From positions 434,001 to 498,000 of the forward strand of contig JAMXDE010000021.1 of NCBI GenBank assembly GCA_026770025.1: DNA of 64,000 nt. Direction: 5' to 3'. A model generated the notes under the pieces. That model saw only the letters and a program-made list of their open reading frames with translations, did not search any database and had not been told where the DNA came from. This document shows positions 8,692 through 21,300 of this stretch, in pieces (within the stretch, counting starts at the first letter, position 1; every line of letters starts with the position of its first letter). The translations under genes were made by a program, and so were the position numbers. Source of the DNA: Craspedostauros australis. Lineage: Eukaryota; Bacillariophyta; Bacillariophyceae; Mastogloiales; Achnanthaceae.

Positions 8692-11424
8692 CCAATGTAT
8701 TTGTTACTCACATCCATTTTTGATGAGGTGATGGTTGAATTGGTAGGTATGTGCCTCTCTCCGTTCTCTGGCTCGCAGATCGGGCGCTTGTGTCACTGGC
8801 GCCTTGGCGAGGTGAACAAAACCCCAACAGGGGCCCTTTTTGGTGCTGTTCGTGTTCCTGATGTTGTTGCTATTTGAAGGGACATAGCCCGCATTATACA
8901 TGGCTAATACATAGATCGCACTCCACCCACGTACAACGACAATCTACCACGGCAAATTGTGCGAGTATGTATGAGTATGAGCCTGTCGACGCGTATGATG
9001 TGCACTGATGAGCCATGTGGCGTGGTTTGCGCGGCTGATGGATTAGGCACAGAGAAACAAGCATCCAAACGCGCAAGTTTTGGTAGCGTTCTGTGTTGTG
9101 ACGTTGGTCTTGTTGCCTTTTCGATTTCGCCGTGTTCTGGAGAAACTGGCCGTCTTTGGGATCACAGTTGCACACGACAGAAAGCTCGCCATTCAAGACA
9201 AGGAGGCATCGAACTATTATACGTAGTGCGAGCGTGACGCTGACGTGGACAGCTCAAGCCAACTGCCGCTGGTCTATGGTTGGTTGCGTGAGGATCATCA
9301 ATGTTGTTATCGGGGAGCAGTCATGTTTTGGGTTCTGGTCCCTGTTGCCTCCTGTTCTCTCTCTCTCTCTCTCTCTCTGCTGGCATTGGCCTCAAGAGGG
9401 TTCGGATTTGCACGCTTCACCCGTTTTGTTGGAGCGCGCATTCTGGGACCAGTACATCTTTTGGCACCGATTGGCGGAGAATGACGACTCGTCGGTCCAA
9501 CCCCTTGGATTTCAAGGGAGAGTTGTTTCGACCTACATCAAGTGCAATGGTCTGGAGTATCAATACTATATTCTGCCAAGGCGTGCGGGCGTGGTTGACT
9601 CTGAACTCTGCCACCTCTGCCCCAAGAGGGAGGGGGAAGCACGGAGTTTCTATCGTTGTTACGGCGAATTCGGCGGATAACTGAAGGGTGACGAAGTGGA
9701 CCAGAATGAACCGGTCGTGATGCCATTCACAAACGCCAATCGCCACGCGCACGCGGGAGGGGCCTGTGTGATGGGATGGAAACACGTCGTCTCGATCGAG
9801 ACGGACTTAGGGTAATGCTTGCTCCTGCAGAACGACAGAAACCTCACCTTGCGAAATCGGAAACACTGACTTTCGGGCCTGCACGATCGCAAGTAAGAGT
9901 ACGAGTACAGAAAGTGTATGAAAACCATCGCCACGAAGAGCACCGAATGCACCAAAAACAACTACGACGACGATGGCGACAGCATGCCCGCAAACTTTGG
10001 ACAAAATTACTTGGGATACATCTTGAATTCACTTTCCCAGCGTCCACTCGCAAAGCCAAGTTGAAGTTTCCGATGCAGCTTCCTCAGTCGATGTTGCTGG
10101 AAAGCGTTTCCAATATTCTATTGTATTGCATTGCATTGTATTCCCATGGCCCAGAATGCGGTACTACGCACTGAAGCAGCTCAACAGCAACCATTTCAAT
10201 GTCTGTGTACTAGCAATGGGCCATTGTGAATTGTCCTGTTTTCAACATGAGAGAGCAAAGAGGGAGAGAATAGAAGGAGTTAACTTCATTGGCGTGGGAG
10301 CTGCAAGCTAGAGAACGAATGCATGCTTCAACCACGAACACCATCAGAAGATCACAGAACACAATAGGTCCCAGATTTCACATCGAAACGAATGTCGTTG
10401 CTGAGGTTTGTCCGATGAAATATAGAGAGAAATACAATTACTCTGTTTGATGCTGCTCTGTCTCTTTGAGGGGAATCGTGATGAATTGCAATGGAGGTGG
10501 CTCGCAGGCACGCAAGGGTGGGTACGAGCAGAGCAGAGAATTGTCAGAGTTTGTGTGCGCAGAGTACCATACACTCCACTCGAGCGCACTTGGCCTTTGT
10601 GACTCTTTGTACGAACTGCTTACACGCGAACACGAAACATTTTGGCTCCGCCGCGAAAATTGGCGCAACAAGTAGCCACTCGTTCGTCACCTGGTGTGTG
10701 ACAAACGATGTCCACGTGAACTCTGCAGGGCAGTCGAAGCCAGTACCGGAGCGACGCAATAAGTAGCCCCAACTCACCTGGGAACAAAACTTCGCACAGA
10801 ACACCACTGCTGCGCCGTGTTCTGAAAGATACGAACACACAAAGGACTATCCGTGGACTGTCTGCCTTCTGACACATGTGCGACAGGTGATGGAATCACG
10901 TCGCGCCGGGAGCGCACCAGAGCATGCGGGACAGCAACTGCTGCATCCATGCCATACATACTCTGCGTACGCCATCAGCACACTCACTCGCATTCATGGT
11001 CGTACTCATTCTCGTGCATAGCTCGTACGATTTATAAACCACAGAGCACTCCCACATTACGGTCATAAAACTGTTACGTCGCACAGTGGAACCAACCACA
11101 TCAACACCACAGTCGCGGTACTGGAAGCTCGTATTGCTGCTGTCTTGGATCACCACAGTATCGTCAACAACAAAGCGAGAACGTCTCGATTTGAACCCCT
11201 CACACTTGCATCCCCACTGCGCCAGGCGATTCCAACAAAACAAGAGAAGCGTGTCGCGATCATCGTTGCGCGCACCCAGATAAAGCTCACTCAGAATCCA
11301 CCCACCGACTCTTTTCGGCAGCGTTGTGCAGCGTCGTGTAAATACGCACTCATACTCTCGAGAGTGCCGCAAGCAGCACGACTCTCACCGCATCTCGGAG
11401 GTCCACACACAGACAACGAGAACC
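8692..11424. other. Gene-free segment with a TC microsatellite
   Basis: No domain-bearing frame was found on either strand. A dinucleotide (TC)12 tract occupies about 9355-9378. Short ACGAGTA-type motifs occur, for example near 9898. The final part (about 11300-11424) is presumably the promoter and 5' UTR of the HSF-type gene. Confidence 0.6.
9355..9378. repeat. TC dinucleotide microsatellite
   Basis: About twelve uninterrupted TC units in non-coding sequence. Confidence 0.9.
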
Positions 11425-12891
11425 ATGTCAGGAGCAACGGGCGGAGTCCTGATGACAGCCAACGATGGCGTCACGTTCGACCACAGCAAACTGCAGTTCC
11501 CATGGAAGGTGCATCTGATGCTGGCAGATGTAGAGCGCAAGGGGTTGGAGCACATCATCTCATGGCTCCCTCGTGGCAACGGTTTCCGCGTTCATCTACC
11601 ACAGGAGTTTGTCAATGGCATCATGGCGCACTATTTCAACCAAACCAAGCTCAAGAGCTTCCAGCGGCAGCTTAATCTGTGGGGCTTCCATCGAGTCCTG
11701 CATGGTCCATACCGAGGGGGCTACACACACGATTGCTTCCTCAAGGGACATCCTGATCTCTGCGAGCAGATGACACGGCAGAAGATCAAGGGGAAGCTGA
11801 GCGCGGATATCTGCTTCTCCAAGGGTTTGCACGTCAGCACCGACGACGCTCAAAAGAGGGATGCCACCAATCCGACAACCGCGTTCAGCAGCGATGTGGA
11901 TACGCAGCATCGAAGAGAGCCGAATTCGCGACGACTTCCTGGTGCAGGGCAAACATCGCCCCTCGGCACTGCGGTGAGATACACCAAGGGGGTCGGGATC
12001 CACCCCAGGTTCGAGCGCTGCCGTAGAGAGAACACCGAATTGGTCACCTCGCACCTCAAGACCATGATGGAATTGGCAGGGAACTCGAGCAGAGTTAAAG
12101 CCAACAGCGGGTGCACGCAACCAATCGAGCAGCTGGACTCGTCCGGCACAGGGGATGAAGTCTTCGCAGATGTGACGACGAGTCATAGAGAGATTTCGCC
12201 CGTCCCGCGGCAAGGAGGCCGAAGCGGAGCAGGAATGAAAAAGATAGGCAATACGGACGAGAGCATCCAAGCGCCGAGCAAGCTCTTGTTCGGTTTTGGC
12301 AGGGACTCGCTGCCGAATGCGGGCAGCCTGCTGTGTGAGTTAATGCAGCAGGCCGACCAATCGAAGCTTCTCCAACACCAACGACCAGAGCAACATTACT
12401 TGCAGACAAGCGCTGGGACTAAAGTGTCTCATTCTCTGCCAACGACAGCCAAAGTCGCCGAAGGTATCCCGCACAATCAAGTCCAGCGGATCGACCCATT
12501 CGTTGGAGGTTCCACGAATGGTGCAGATAGTTCTGGCGTGCGAAGTTCGAGTCTTCACTTCGTGAGTTCTGTCGGTACCACCCCCTTCAGAGCGTTGGCT
12601 GGCCCCGACTGTGCCGCTAGGGGGGTGGACTCACCATTCTCTACTTTCATGGAGCCACGACCCATAGAGCACATGATGAACAAGTCAGCAAGACGAATGA
12701 GTCTATCCACGCTCTCATTTTTGAACGTCAATCTGATCGAGAGCATGTCTCCACAGATGGACGTGCAGAGTGCACAGTATTCGAGCCCCTTGGCGCAGAC
12801 AGCAGCAGCATTCACATCCCCGGAAGCATCGACGAGAGTGTCAGATCCATTCGTTGACTCATCTGTCAGCTTCGGGCTTGGGCAGATATGA
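11425..12891 (+). CDS. Heat-shock-factor-type DNA-binding protein
   Basis: Putative transcription factor of 488 residues, expected in the nucleus. The HSF-type winged-helix domain spans about residues 25-121. It starts FPWKVHLMLADVE, carries the family signature KLKSFQRQLNLWGF at 76-89 and ends in the basic MTRQKIKG segment. The rest is low in recognisable structure, and I see no clear heptad-repeat trimerisation region like that of classical HSF. HSF-domain proteins are strongly expanded in diatoms, and many are not thermal regulators, so target and role are unknown. The ATG at 11425 (context AACCATGT) is preferred because codons upstream in the frame precede the domain without similarity or another ATG. 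No intron is needed. Confidence 0.88.
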   Translation: MSGATGGVLMTANDGVTFDHSKLQFPWKVHLMLADVERKGLEHIISWLPRGNGFRVHLPQEFVNGIMAHYFNQTKLKSFQRQLNLWGFHRVLHGPYRGGYTHDCFLKGHPDLCEQMTRQKIKGKLSADICFSKGLHVSTDDAQKRDATNPTTAFSSDVDTQHRREPNSRRLPGAGQTSPLGTAVRYTKGVGIHPRFERCRRENTELVTSHLKTMMELAGNSSRVKANSGCTQPIEQLDSSGTGDEVFADVTTSHREISPVPRQGGRSGAGMKKIGNTDESIQAPSKLLFGFGRDSLPNAGSLLCELMQQADQSKLLQHQRPEQHYLQTSAGTKVSHSLPTTAKVAEGIPHNQVQRIDPFVGGSTNGADSSGVRSSSLHFVSSVGTTPFRALAGPDCAARGVDSPFSTFMEPRPIEHMMNKSARRMSLSTLSFLNVNLIESMSPQMDVQSAQYSSPLAQTAAAFTSPEASTRVSDPFVDSSVSFGLGQI

Positions 12892-15800
12892 ACCCACGCA
12901 ATGGATAGATTCATTTCTGGAGCCACTCGATTGGGAAGCGTAGCGAAAGTGGCGGTGATACGAGTCGTCTCGGGAACGAGATTGTCAGGGAGGAACCGCA
13001 CAGCCCGTGCCATCGGTGCAGGCCTCAATCCCTTGAACATCCCGTCACACCAACAGCCCTCCCAGTCGTAGGATTGGATAGGTAAGATGGCGATGCGATT
13101 TAGCACAAAGACGACCGTAAACCACAACCACCCGTACAGACGACTGTTTTGCTCCTTCTCTGCAAGTCGAGTCCTCTTACACCAGCTACTACCACTGAGT
13201 TACTCTGGAGAGTACTTGGTTCTATCGATGGTTGCCTCTCCACAGAGAGATGCAGTCATGTTCGCGTCGTGTGGATTGGGTACGATCTACACCGAAACGC
13301 TGAAGAGTATGGCAGAGCAGTTGTATCATGTCCGCAGTGCACCCAGATGTTTACGCCTCTCTCGCGTGCATAATATGCTATGGAATGTTATTCTAGCTCT
13401 ACTCATTGGCACTACCATTCCTTCGTCGCGATAAAATTACGCCAACATACCAAGGCCCTGCTTTCGTCTGTGGTCTTGATGCACCTTGCATTGTTGGGCT
13501 GGGTTTGAGAGTTCGCAGGGATGTCAATGCCATCTGTTTGTGTTGCCGGATTTTGACCATACTCGTACTGGGATGTACCATGGCATATGGTGGAGGTGGC
13601 GGGAATGCGCATCTGTCTTCGTGGCGGGGGGAGGAAGAGCATGTGGTTTGGGTTGGGTTGGTTGACCAGTCCATCCGTTCCACCAAGGGTGGTGCGCCTG
13701 AGTCTACGAATGTGGCTGCTCTTTTTAGCCCTGAAACGCGCGGAGTCCCCATGTTCTGCGGTAGCGCAAAGAGATTGGCCTCTCTTGGGGGACGGACAAT
13801 CGTACGTAGATGGGGAGCTGTGGGAGCTTGTAAGACGATGCGACACATGTGGCTTATCATGTCCGCTGCGTTCTGTCAATTCAGGGCATAGAAAGTGCTG
13901 GAGAAGAGTGTGCGAAGTATCAATAATCTGCTGATAGAGTCTATAGTAGTTGTGTACACGTACGTGGTCTCTACGTATGCAGGTAGCGCCTTAGGTTCGG
14001 GGCAGATTGTGGTCGAGGAGGAGTGTGTGAAAGATCAGATGGAGCGCGTCGTTCCGGCTGCGTTTATCCTACTTTTGCAGTGGTCCCCTGTGTCATACAA
14101 GCCCTATTCAAACATCTTGAGTATTGGATTGACAGTAGTGGACAACGGATGGAGAACAAACGCATCATGATGCAAAGTCAGCTTGGTGGTCTTGCGATGG
14201 GACGAGTCTTGTCAAACACACTGACATATTGACAGACATATATACTGTCCGTATATTAAACGGATATATGTCCGTAATTTCAAACGATTGTTCGTCGAAA
14301 ACTGTTGCGCAGTATCCAGTCCCTAGCTTGTTTCGTCGTGAACCAAGATAGATATACCATTTATTAATATACTCCACTCTTACTCCACGTATCATCGATT
14401 CGTTCCACGATTAACTCCTTAGATGTTTTAACGGGATTGAAATCGTAAACTGATTTAAAAGAGCAATTAGTGCGTCTTGCCTTCAGTCGGTCCGAACAGA
14501 ACATCAACGAGAACTTCGGAAAGCGGAGATGAAGAACAACAGCAACGGCTCTTTTCGCCAGAAGCATGTGGAAAAAGTCCGATCGACATGTGTTCGGGCT
14601 TCATTTTTCCTGTCGCGGTGACATGGTCGTGGTATTGATTCATGTTGAATTAACCATGGCGGCAATTCCAAGCACGGACACGGATCACGGCGGCGCATGC
14701 AAGCAACGGAATGCAGGTTGGCCGGCTTGATGGGACGAGTTGATGTGTCACGGGTGCCACATTTTGTCTCATGATGTGGTTCTATTTCTTCGTTCCTTCT
14801 TGCAACACAGAACGCGCAAGTCGCCGGAGGCAACAAAGCACGACTACGAGTACGGCCGTTGCAAGGATTTACTCTGTTGTGTATGTCCTCCTCATACTGC
14901 TATTATGCGACCAAATGAAACACCAATACTCTGCCGCAGAGAGATCAGAAGGACAACGAGGAAGGAACATGTGTGACATCTCCGCCTCGCGTTTTATCCT
15001 TGAGAGACGCTGGGCGCTTGTGTGGAAGGAGGTGTCAAAGAAAAATGGCGCCGCAGAAGTCCGACCCCGTCATGAAGGCCAACCAAGGAGCTGTTGTTCG
15101 TGTTCGTCGATTTAGGTCCGTTCCCAGCAACAGATTAACATACTCCGAATCATTGGTTATTGCTCATTGGTGTTTGGGTGTTCTGGGGTTCTGTTGATCG
15201 TCGTTTGGAGGGCATGGCTATTGCTGTTTGCGTCCCAATGTGTTCTGCCAATGCTCTCCAGAATAACGGACGAGGTATGGTATGGTACTCGTGGAGTATT
15301 AGTACGGTTGCAGGTTTGATGTTGGTTTCGGATTGGTTGCGGCTTTATTTTTTCGGTCTCTCTTTCTCTCTCTCTTTGTCTGTCTCTCTGTGCACGTGTG
15401 TATGCGTGTGTATGTGTGTGTCACTCTCTTCTCCAGTTGGTTGGTGTCTGGCGAGCATTGGTGTCACCTCTTCCACGCGGGATCGTTTGTGCTCACCCTT
15501 TGGGCAACGCGTTGTGCGTGTATCGGCGACGCCCGAGTTCGATTCCGTTTGCGCAAACGCTTCATCCTCGCAACCTCCCAGTGTTTGAACCATTCCTGGC
15601 GCCAGTGGGGCACCCACACCAAACACGCACATGCACAAACCCATCAGTTGTCACTCGTTGGCGTCAACAACTCACAATTTCTTTCTCATTGATTTCCCAA
15701 ACGTACTCGATTCCGACCAGCATTGTATGGGAGTTGTACCAACGCCACACAAACAACCGAACAAACACACCAATCACGACACATCAGCCAGAAAGCACAC

Positions 15801-15977
15801 AATACAATACCATCTCTTCTTTCTCTGTCCGTACCCCCTCTCCAACCTGCGAACTGATATTATATTCTACTCTATTATAATAGATTACATCACGTGACAG
15901 AACTTGCACAGAAAAAGAACAGAAGAGGAAGGATTGAATCATACACGTACGATCGAACACGGCCAACACAAACCAAG
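12892..15977. other. Gene-free segment
   Basis: Frames of up to about 160 codons occur on both strands but overlap and carry no recognisable motif. It contains an AT-rich patch with an inverted repeat (14235-14243 against 14264-14272, GACATATAT/ATATATGTC), a CT-rich then GT-rich tract (about 15357-15421), and ACTCGTA-type motifs near 13560, 14850 and 15282. The last 80 bases are probably the leader of the next gene. Confidence 0.55.
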
Positions 15978-17699
15978 ATGCCATCCATGAAGATCAACAG
16001 GAAGAACAACAGGAAGAGCAAGAGCAACATGACACCCCATGCCAGCGCAGTTGACGTCGCCGTTGACGTCACCATCGACCGTCTCACCTCTGAACTCCGC
16101 CAGCTGGAGAAGGAATCCAACCAGCAGCTCGTGAGACGTGAATTGGAGATTGCGTTGCTGGAGCATCACATCGCAAACGTGCACCAGGTGCGCAAGGAGC
16201 AGCGACAAGTCCGCCAGGAGGTGCTCCAGGAGTTCGGTGACGTGCTTTCGAACGCCTTCAAGGGAACCACGTCTCCGATGGTGTCCTCCGATTTCGGCGA
16301 TCTCTTCACGGGCATGCGCAATCTTAGCTGCACCGGCCACAAGGGCCTTGCCCATCCAGACACTGCACCAGTACCCGCAGCAGCAACGGCAACAGTTTCA
16401 ACTCATAAAAACATGAGGATGGCAGGCATGAGCACAAACGCCAATGTCGCGACCATGATGGGCATGACCAACGGCGCCCATGCCGATACCGACGCTGATC
16501 AGGAGGAGATGGACATCATGTGGCGACGCATCAAGACCGAGCCGAAGGAAGTCCAGATCATGTGGAAGCGCATCAAGTCCGACATGAAGATGCGCAACAT
16601 CCGCCATGGTGGCATGAAAATCAAGGCCGTCCGCCGCACCAAGACCCGCGCCCCCCGTCGCGTCACGAAGCAGTTCAATCAGAACGTCCGCAACCGCGGC
16701 TACAACCGCGATCAGCTCCTCAAGGACACCCAAGAGAAGGCAGCGCTGGACCGCACCCAGCAGGTGATGGCGCAAGCCACCATGCACCAGGGAAGCATGG
16801 ACAACGTGCTGGACGAGCTCCGTCTCCGCGTCCATTCCATGGTCAAGGTGCACAGAAAGAACGACGCCGTCCTCGTGGAGCTTGTGCAGCGACTTCTCGT
16901 GCGCGAGGTGTGCCGCAAGAACAAGGCGCGCAAGGAGAAGAAGGCGAAGGTGCACAGCGTCCTTGCGGAGCTCATGAAGAAGTTCCTGGTGCGCGAGATT
17001 CACGACCGCTCCGAGGCGCAGGAGGAGACCCGAAAGAAGATCGCGCAGGTCCTGACGGAGTTCACGCGCCAGCTGGTCCTGCAGGAGATCTCCAAGACCA
17101 CCTTCAGCCGATTCTGCGTGCAGCGCCACCGCCAGAAGGTGTCGCGAGAGCTCATGGAGCGCTTCCACGCCCAGGAGACCATGCGCCGGCGCACCGACGA
17201 GCTGCTGCGCGAGATGGTCATGGAGTGGGTCATCGCGGAGCTGAAGGAGGTGTCCGACGCGCGCTCTGAATTCGTGGGCAACTACCGCCGCCTCACCCAA
17301 GAACTGACGAAGCTGTTCCTCGTGAAGGAGCTGAACCAACGCTCTCGCGACAAGGAGACCTACCAGGCCAAGACCGCGAGGGTGCTGCGGGAGCTGAGAG
17401 AGCGCATGGACGAGATCGAAACGATCGAGCTGCGACAGCTCATGGTCCAGGATCTTATGCACATGCACAGCGCTCGCCATGAGCATGGCACGAACGTCGC
17501 GGCGGTCCTCGCCGAATTGCTGCACAAGCACGTCGTCAATGAGATGAAGATCCGCTGCGCCGCGAAGGAGCGAACCGACCTGATGATCAAGGAGCTGAAG
17601 GAGAGGTTGGAATGGGTCGATATTAAGGAGGGCAGCAAGAAGTACGCCAACGAATGGGTCGAGATCCCCGACCCTGAAGAGTGGGTGATGTGCCACTAA
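15978..17699 (+). CDS. Charged helical-repeat protein, function unknown
   Basis: Protein of 573 residues not assigned to any family I know. The ATG at 15978 is used because the frame before it opens only with GTG. The N-terminal 70 residues are basic, followed by a predicted coiled coil (about 35-85). A small duplication occurs near residues 180-200 (IMWRRIKTEPK and IMWKRIKSDMK). From about 273 to 551 there are roughly eight or nine degenerate repeats of about 30 residues with a pattern like VLxELxxxxLVxEI followed by a basic-acidic segment, all strongly helical. The end is acidic with tryptophans (EWVEIPDPEEW). No signal peptide or membrane segment is seen. GC content and codon choice are biased enough to leave a 432-codon antisense shadow frame. 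A structural or RNA/protein-scaffold role is possible but is inference. Confidence 0.8.
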   Translation: MPSMKINRKNNRKSKSNMTPHASAVDVAVDVTIDRLTSELRQLEKESNQQLVRRELEIALLEHHIANVHQVRKEQRQVRQEVLQEFGDVLSNAFKGTTSPMVSSDFGDLFTGMRNLSCTGHKGLAHPDTAPVPAAATATVSTHKNMRMAGMSTNANVATMMGMTNGAHADTDADQEEMDIMWRRIKTEPKEVQIMWKRIKSDMKMRNIRHGGMKIKAVRRTKTRAPRRVTKQFNQNVRNRGYNRDQLLKDTQEKAALDRTQQVMAQATMHQGSMDNVLDELRLRVHSMVKVHRKNDAVLVELVQRLLVREVCRKNKARKEKKAKVHSVLAELMKKFLVREIHDRSEAQEETRKKIAQVLTEFTRQLVLQEISKTTFSRFCVQRHRQKVSRELMERFHAQETMRRRTDELLREMVMEWVIAELKEVSDARSEFVGNYRRLTQELTKLFLVKELNQRSRDKETYQAKTARVLRELRERMDEIETIELRQLMVQDLMHMHSARHEHGTNVAAVLAELLHKHVVNEMKIRCAAKERTDLMIKELKERLEWVDIKEGSKKYANEWVEIPDPEEWVMCH

Positions 17700-18314
17700 A
17701 GAGACACAGAGAGCGAGAGAAAGAGTGAGTGAGCGATGAGTTGCAAGAGGACACGAAGCTTCACTACTCCAAGACCATCAACCCTCTCTGCACAGTTATA
17801 TTATACGTGGAAACAATTTAGGGCGAGAAAGGCAGAGCAGGCACGCAGTTAACAACGAAAAAGGCTCCTCTCCAGCTCGTGCCATACCAATAGCAATCTC
17901 AAATTTCCAAAACCAAGAACCCGCAAACCTCGCTTGTGACGCAGTGGTACTCTGCTGATGCATGTTTGTGACACGCTATGTTGTTCAAAGTAGGTCATTT
18001 ATGACCCATACGACTCAGCTTCAGGGGAAGAAAAAGACCAAAACACAAGAAGAGAAACTGAGACAACGCTTCTCAGGAAACAACCACAGCGTGGATAGCG
18101 TGGACAACTGATGCCAACCATCGCAGACAAACTGAGTGGCGACATCTCAAACCACTCCACGAGTAGTAGTATCCTCTGCTGGATTGACAGCTGCGTCTCC
18201 ATTGACCTGGTCGGAACGAGGACGACCGTGCCAAGCAACGTCAAGTACCGTCAAGCAACGTCAAGCAACGTCAAGTGCCATAGAGCGAAGGCCGCAGAGA
18301 CCAGCAACGCAACG
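17700..18314. other. Intergenic spacer with short CAAGCAACGT repeats
   Basis: Spacer between the helical-repeat gene and the sulfotransferase-like gene. A short direct repeat (GTCAAGCAACGTCAAG and variants) occupies about 18238-18285. An in-frame ATG at 18111 could extend the next gene by 68 codons, but the start at 18315 places the membrane anchor where the paralogue has it. Confidence 0.5.
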
Positions 18315-21300
18315 ATGAGCGGCTTCCGCAACATGTCGATGGCCAAATGGACCAACGGGGTGTCCTCCCCACCACCTCCCACAGCTGCGCTGCGACGCCC
18401 ACGGCAGTCGCTGTTTGCCGTCCCGAAGAAGAACAGCAACAAGGGCGCCAAGAAGCCAACGCGGCTGTCCACCGTCATTTACGCCGTGTTCGGAGGCGCA
18501 TTCGTGCTGCAGCTGCTCGTCTTTTACAAGAGCCACAGCGTGGCGACGAACAAGGCCGTGGGTGGTGCGAATACTGGCATCGCGTCTGGAAGCGCCGCAG
18601 AACCTGTGCGGGGTGTATCGACGGTGCACATCGATCCAGCCAGGTCGCTGTTCAAAACCTCTGGCCAAACGGAGGGCGAGCAGGTGCTGAAGCGGACCGG
18701 CAAGGTGGTGCACCATGCCATCAAGTCCGTCAACAAGGGAGATTTGGGTGAATTCGTCGGTGCCGGAGGTGCTGATGCGTCAGGCGTCACACGCGAAGAG
18801 GCTATCCAGGGTCGTGAAGAGATCATCAACATCCTCAACGAAGCTGGAGTCGCCGAGATGGACGTGGATACGATCCTCACGCTGCCGAAATGGTCATCGG
18901 TCACGAAGCTCTACGGCGATGGACCTGTGGTGCTGGGATTGGAGCGATGTCAGGAGTTCCGTGACACCGCGACTTTGGACGATGCATCGATTGGGACTGC
19001 AGGCATGTTCAACACGGGCACGAATCCATTCAACATGTACATCGAAGCGAATTGCGTCATGCCCCACAACACGCACGACTCGCATGGTGGCATGAGGTTT
19101 CAAGTCCCATGGGGTGAGTTGAGTGGCATGGGAAGACTGTATTGCGATGTGTTGCATTGCGATGAGGTGTCGTACTCTATCGTTGCTCGCTTTGTTGCAT
19201 CGTGAAATGCCAATCGTCGGCAATGCAGTGCGTACTTGTATGTTGATGCTGTGCTATGCCATAGCACAGCATCATCATGTGACGGGAACGGTGATCACTG
19301 CTTGATCGATTCTCTTGATCCTATCTATGAATCGACGTATCGAAAGTGATGGGCAACAATCCATTCAGCGATGAAAAATGGCGACGACGACGATGATGAC
19401 GATGGTGATGGCAGCAGCGACAGCACGAACACCAGCGCTTTGGACGAAACTCACACCATTGCTCACCAAATCCGATCCTGACACAACTCGGTCGTAACTG
19501 ATGGTCATCAAACATTGTAAACCGCTTCCATACACGTCACCGCTCAATCCACTGCGAACGACGCGGTGGCGTGCAACAGGCAAGCACATGCTGGCATCGA
19601 GGAAGTGGACGAATACGGCTTCGCATGACTTCAAGGTCAACAAAACCAACGTTCTGCCGGTGGTCCTTGTACGAGATCCATACTCTTGGATGCAATCGAG
19701 TGAGTTCAACTGCATTGGGGTGTTGCGAGGTGGGGCTTTGCTAGTCACCTCCCAGCTTTGCACATGGGCGTTTGCATGCACTCGCATGGATGATGTGATG
19801 CTAAAATTGCATACCAAGACGTTTGGCGTGGACTATTGTGCGGGTGGACGTGGCATGATTCCCCGTTTGTTCCAGTCTTATTCATTGCAAGATGATCATC
19901 CATCACCTCGATTTCGGCATTCTCTAACCCCCCTTTTACGTCCCTCACATGCTATTTCACACGTCGATTCGTCCCCACGCTTGAACAGTGGTACGTTCCA
20001 TGAAACATCGAATCCCACAGCAACCCTGGTCGTTTATGTGGTCGTTTTCTTTTTTGCTTCGCCGTCCACTGATCGGTGCTGACAGTGCTGGTGACGCCGT
20101 CATTATCTGTACTCCATCAAGAATGCGACGTATCATCTCTCTTTGTTGGTTGTTTGGGGCTGTCACCGTGTGACCCAACAATTGATTGCCATTGCCGCTG
20201 CCATTTTCGCCGCCGTCAACTTCGACGTCATCGTGTTCTGTTACCTCCGCAGTCATTGGTGGAAATGCTTCACCCGCTCGCTCCCCGCTCACATTGACTG
20301 ATTGCGCCGACATGGCCTCACGTTCACACTCCCATCTTCAAATGATACGGGTACAGTGCAAGCACCCATACGCCGCGCACTGGCCGCACACAGCCAAGCA
20401 CTGTCCCAACCTGGTGCCCGCCGACGGTGACAGGAATCGCGGCGACAGCACATCACGCGTCAAGGTGAACTTCAACGGTGGAGCGGAAGAGTTTGAATCG
20501 CTGGCGCATCTCTGGTCGCAGTGGAACAGGGAGTATTACAATGCGGATTATCCGCGGCTGATGGTGCGCTTTGAAGATTTGCAATTTCACGCGCGCGAGA
20601 TGATCGATGTCATCTGCCAATGCGCCGGAGCCGTGGCAAAGGATCCGAATGATAAGTTCACGTACATCGTGGATTCTGCAAAATGGGGCAATGGTAAGTT
20701 CTGCAGTGCGTGGTGCTTGCGACATCAATCACTGAGATGCCAAGTGAAGTGCGAGGTGATTTTGCCATCACTGCCATTGGCAGCATGTCCGCACCAGTTG
20801 GGATGATCGCGACCATCAGTGCAGCTTCGAAAGGGATATCGCATCGCACGACGTCTCACGCACTGCTCTTTGTTTGTGAACTCACAATTGACATGGTTGG
20901 TATCGGAATGCGCCCATTGCATCACCGTTTCTCTCTCAAAACATGACCGACCATGACCCCCAAACGCGAATCGGCACCGTACACGATCGCCAATGCCAAC
21001 ACTATCGGTGCCATGTTCCTGCTCGTGGTCATGGTCACCATGGTCACGATGATCACTGTCCCTTGTGAACGTTCCGCTCGACCCGAATCGCACGCCACCC
21101 ACATGCACGCAACGACACGACAATGACGTTTCTTACCATCCATCCTCGTTCAGGCCATCAACAATACAAGCAGACAAATCTCATCACGGGCATGATAAAA
21201 TACGGCAGCGACGCAAAGCGGTTTGCGTCGATGACGAAGGAGGACATGAAGCTGGCCTCGGAAGCGCTGGATCCGGAGCTCATGCATCTCTTCCAGTACG

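Noticed and set aside
15525..15560. tRNA-like B-box (GAGTTCGATTCC)
   Set aside because: No cloverleaf could be formed around it and no A-box lies at the right distance.
16398..17696. 432-codon open frame antisense to the helical-repeat gene
   Set aside because: It mirrors the sense frame, which has biased codons and internal repeats. The antisense protein is His/Leu-rich without motifs, a typical shadow.
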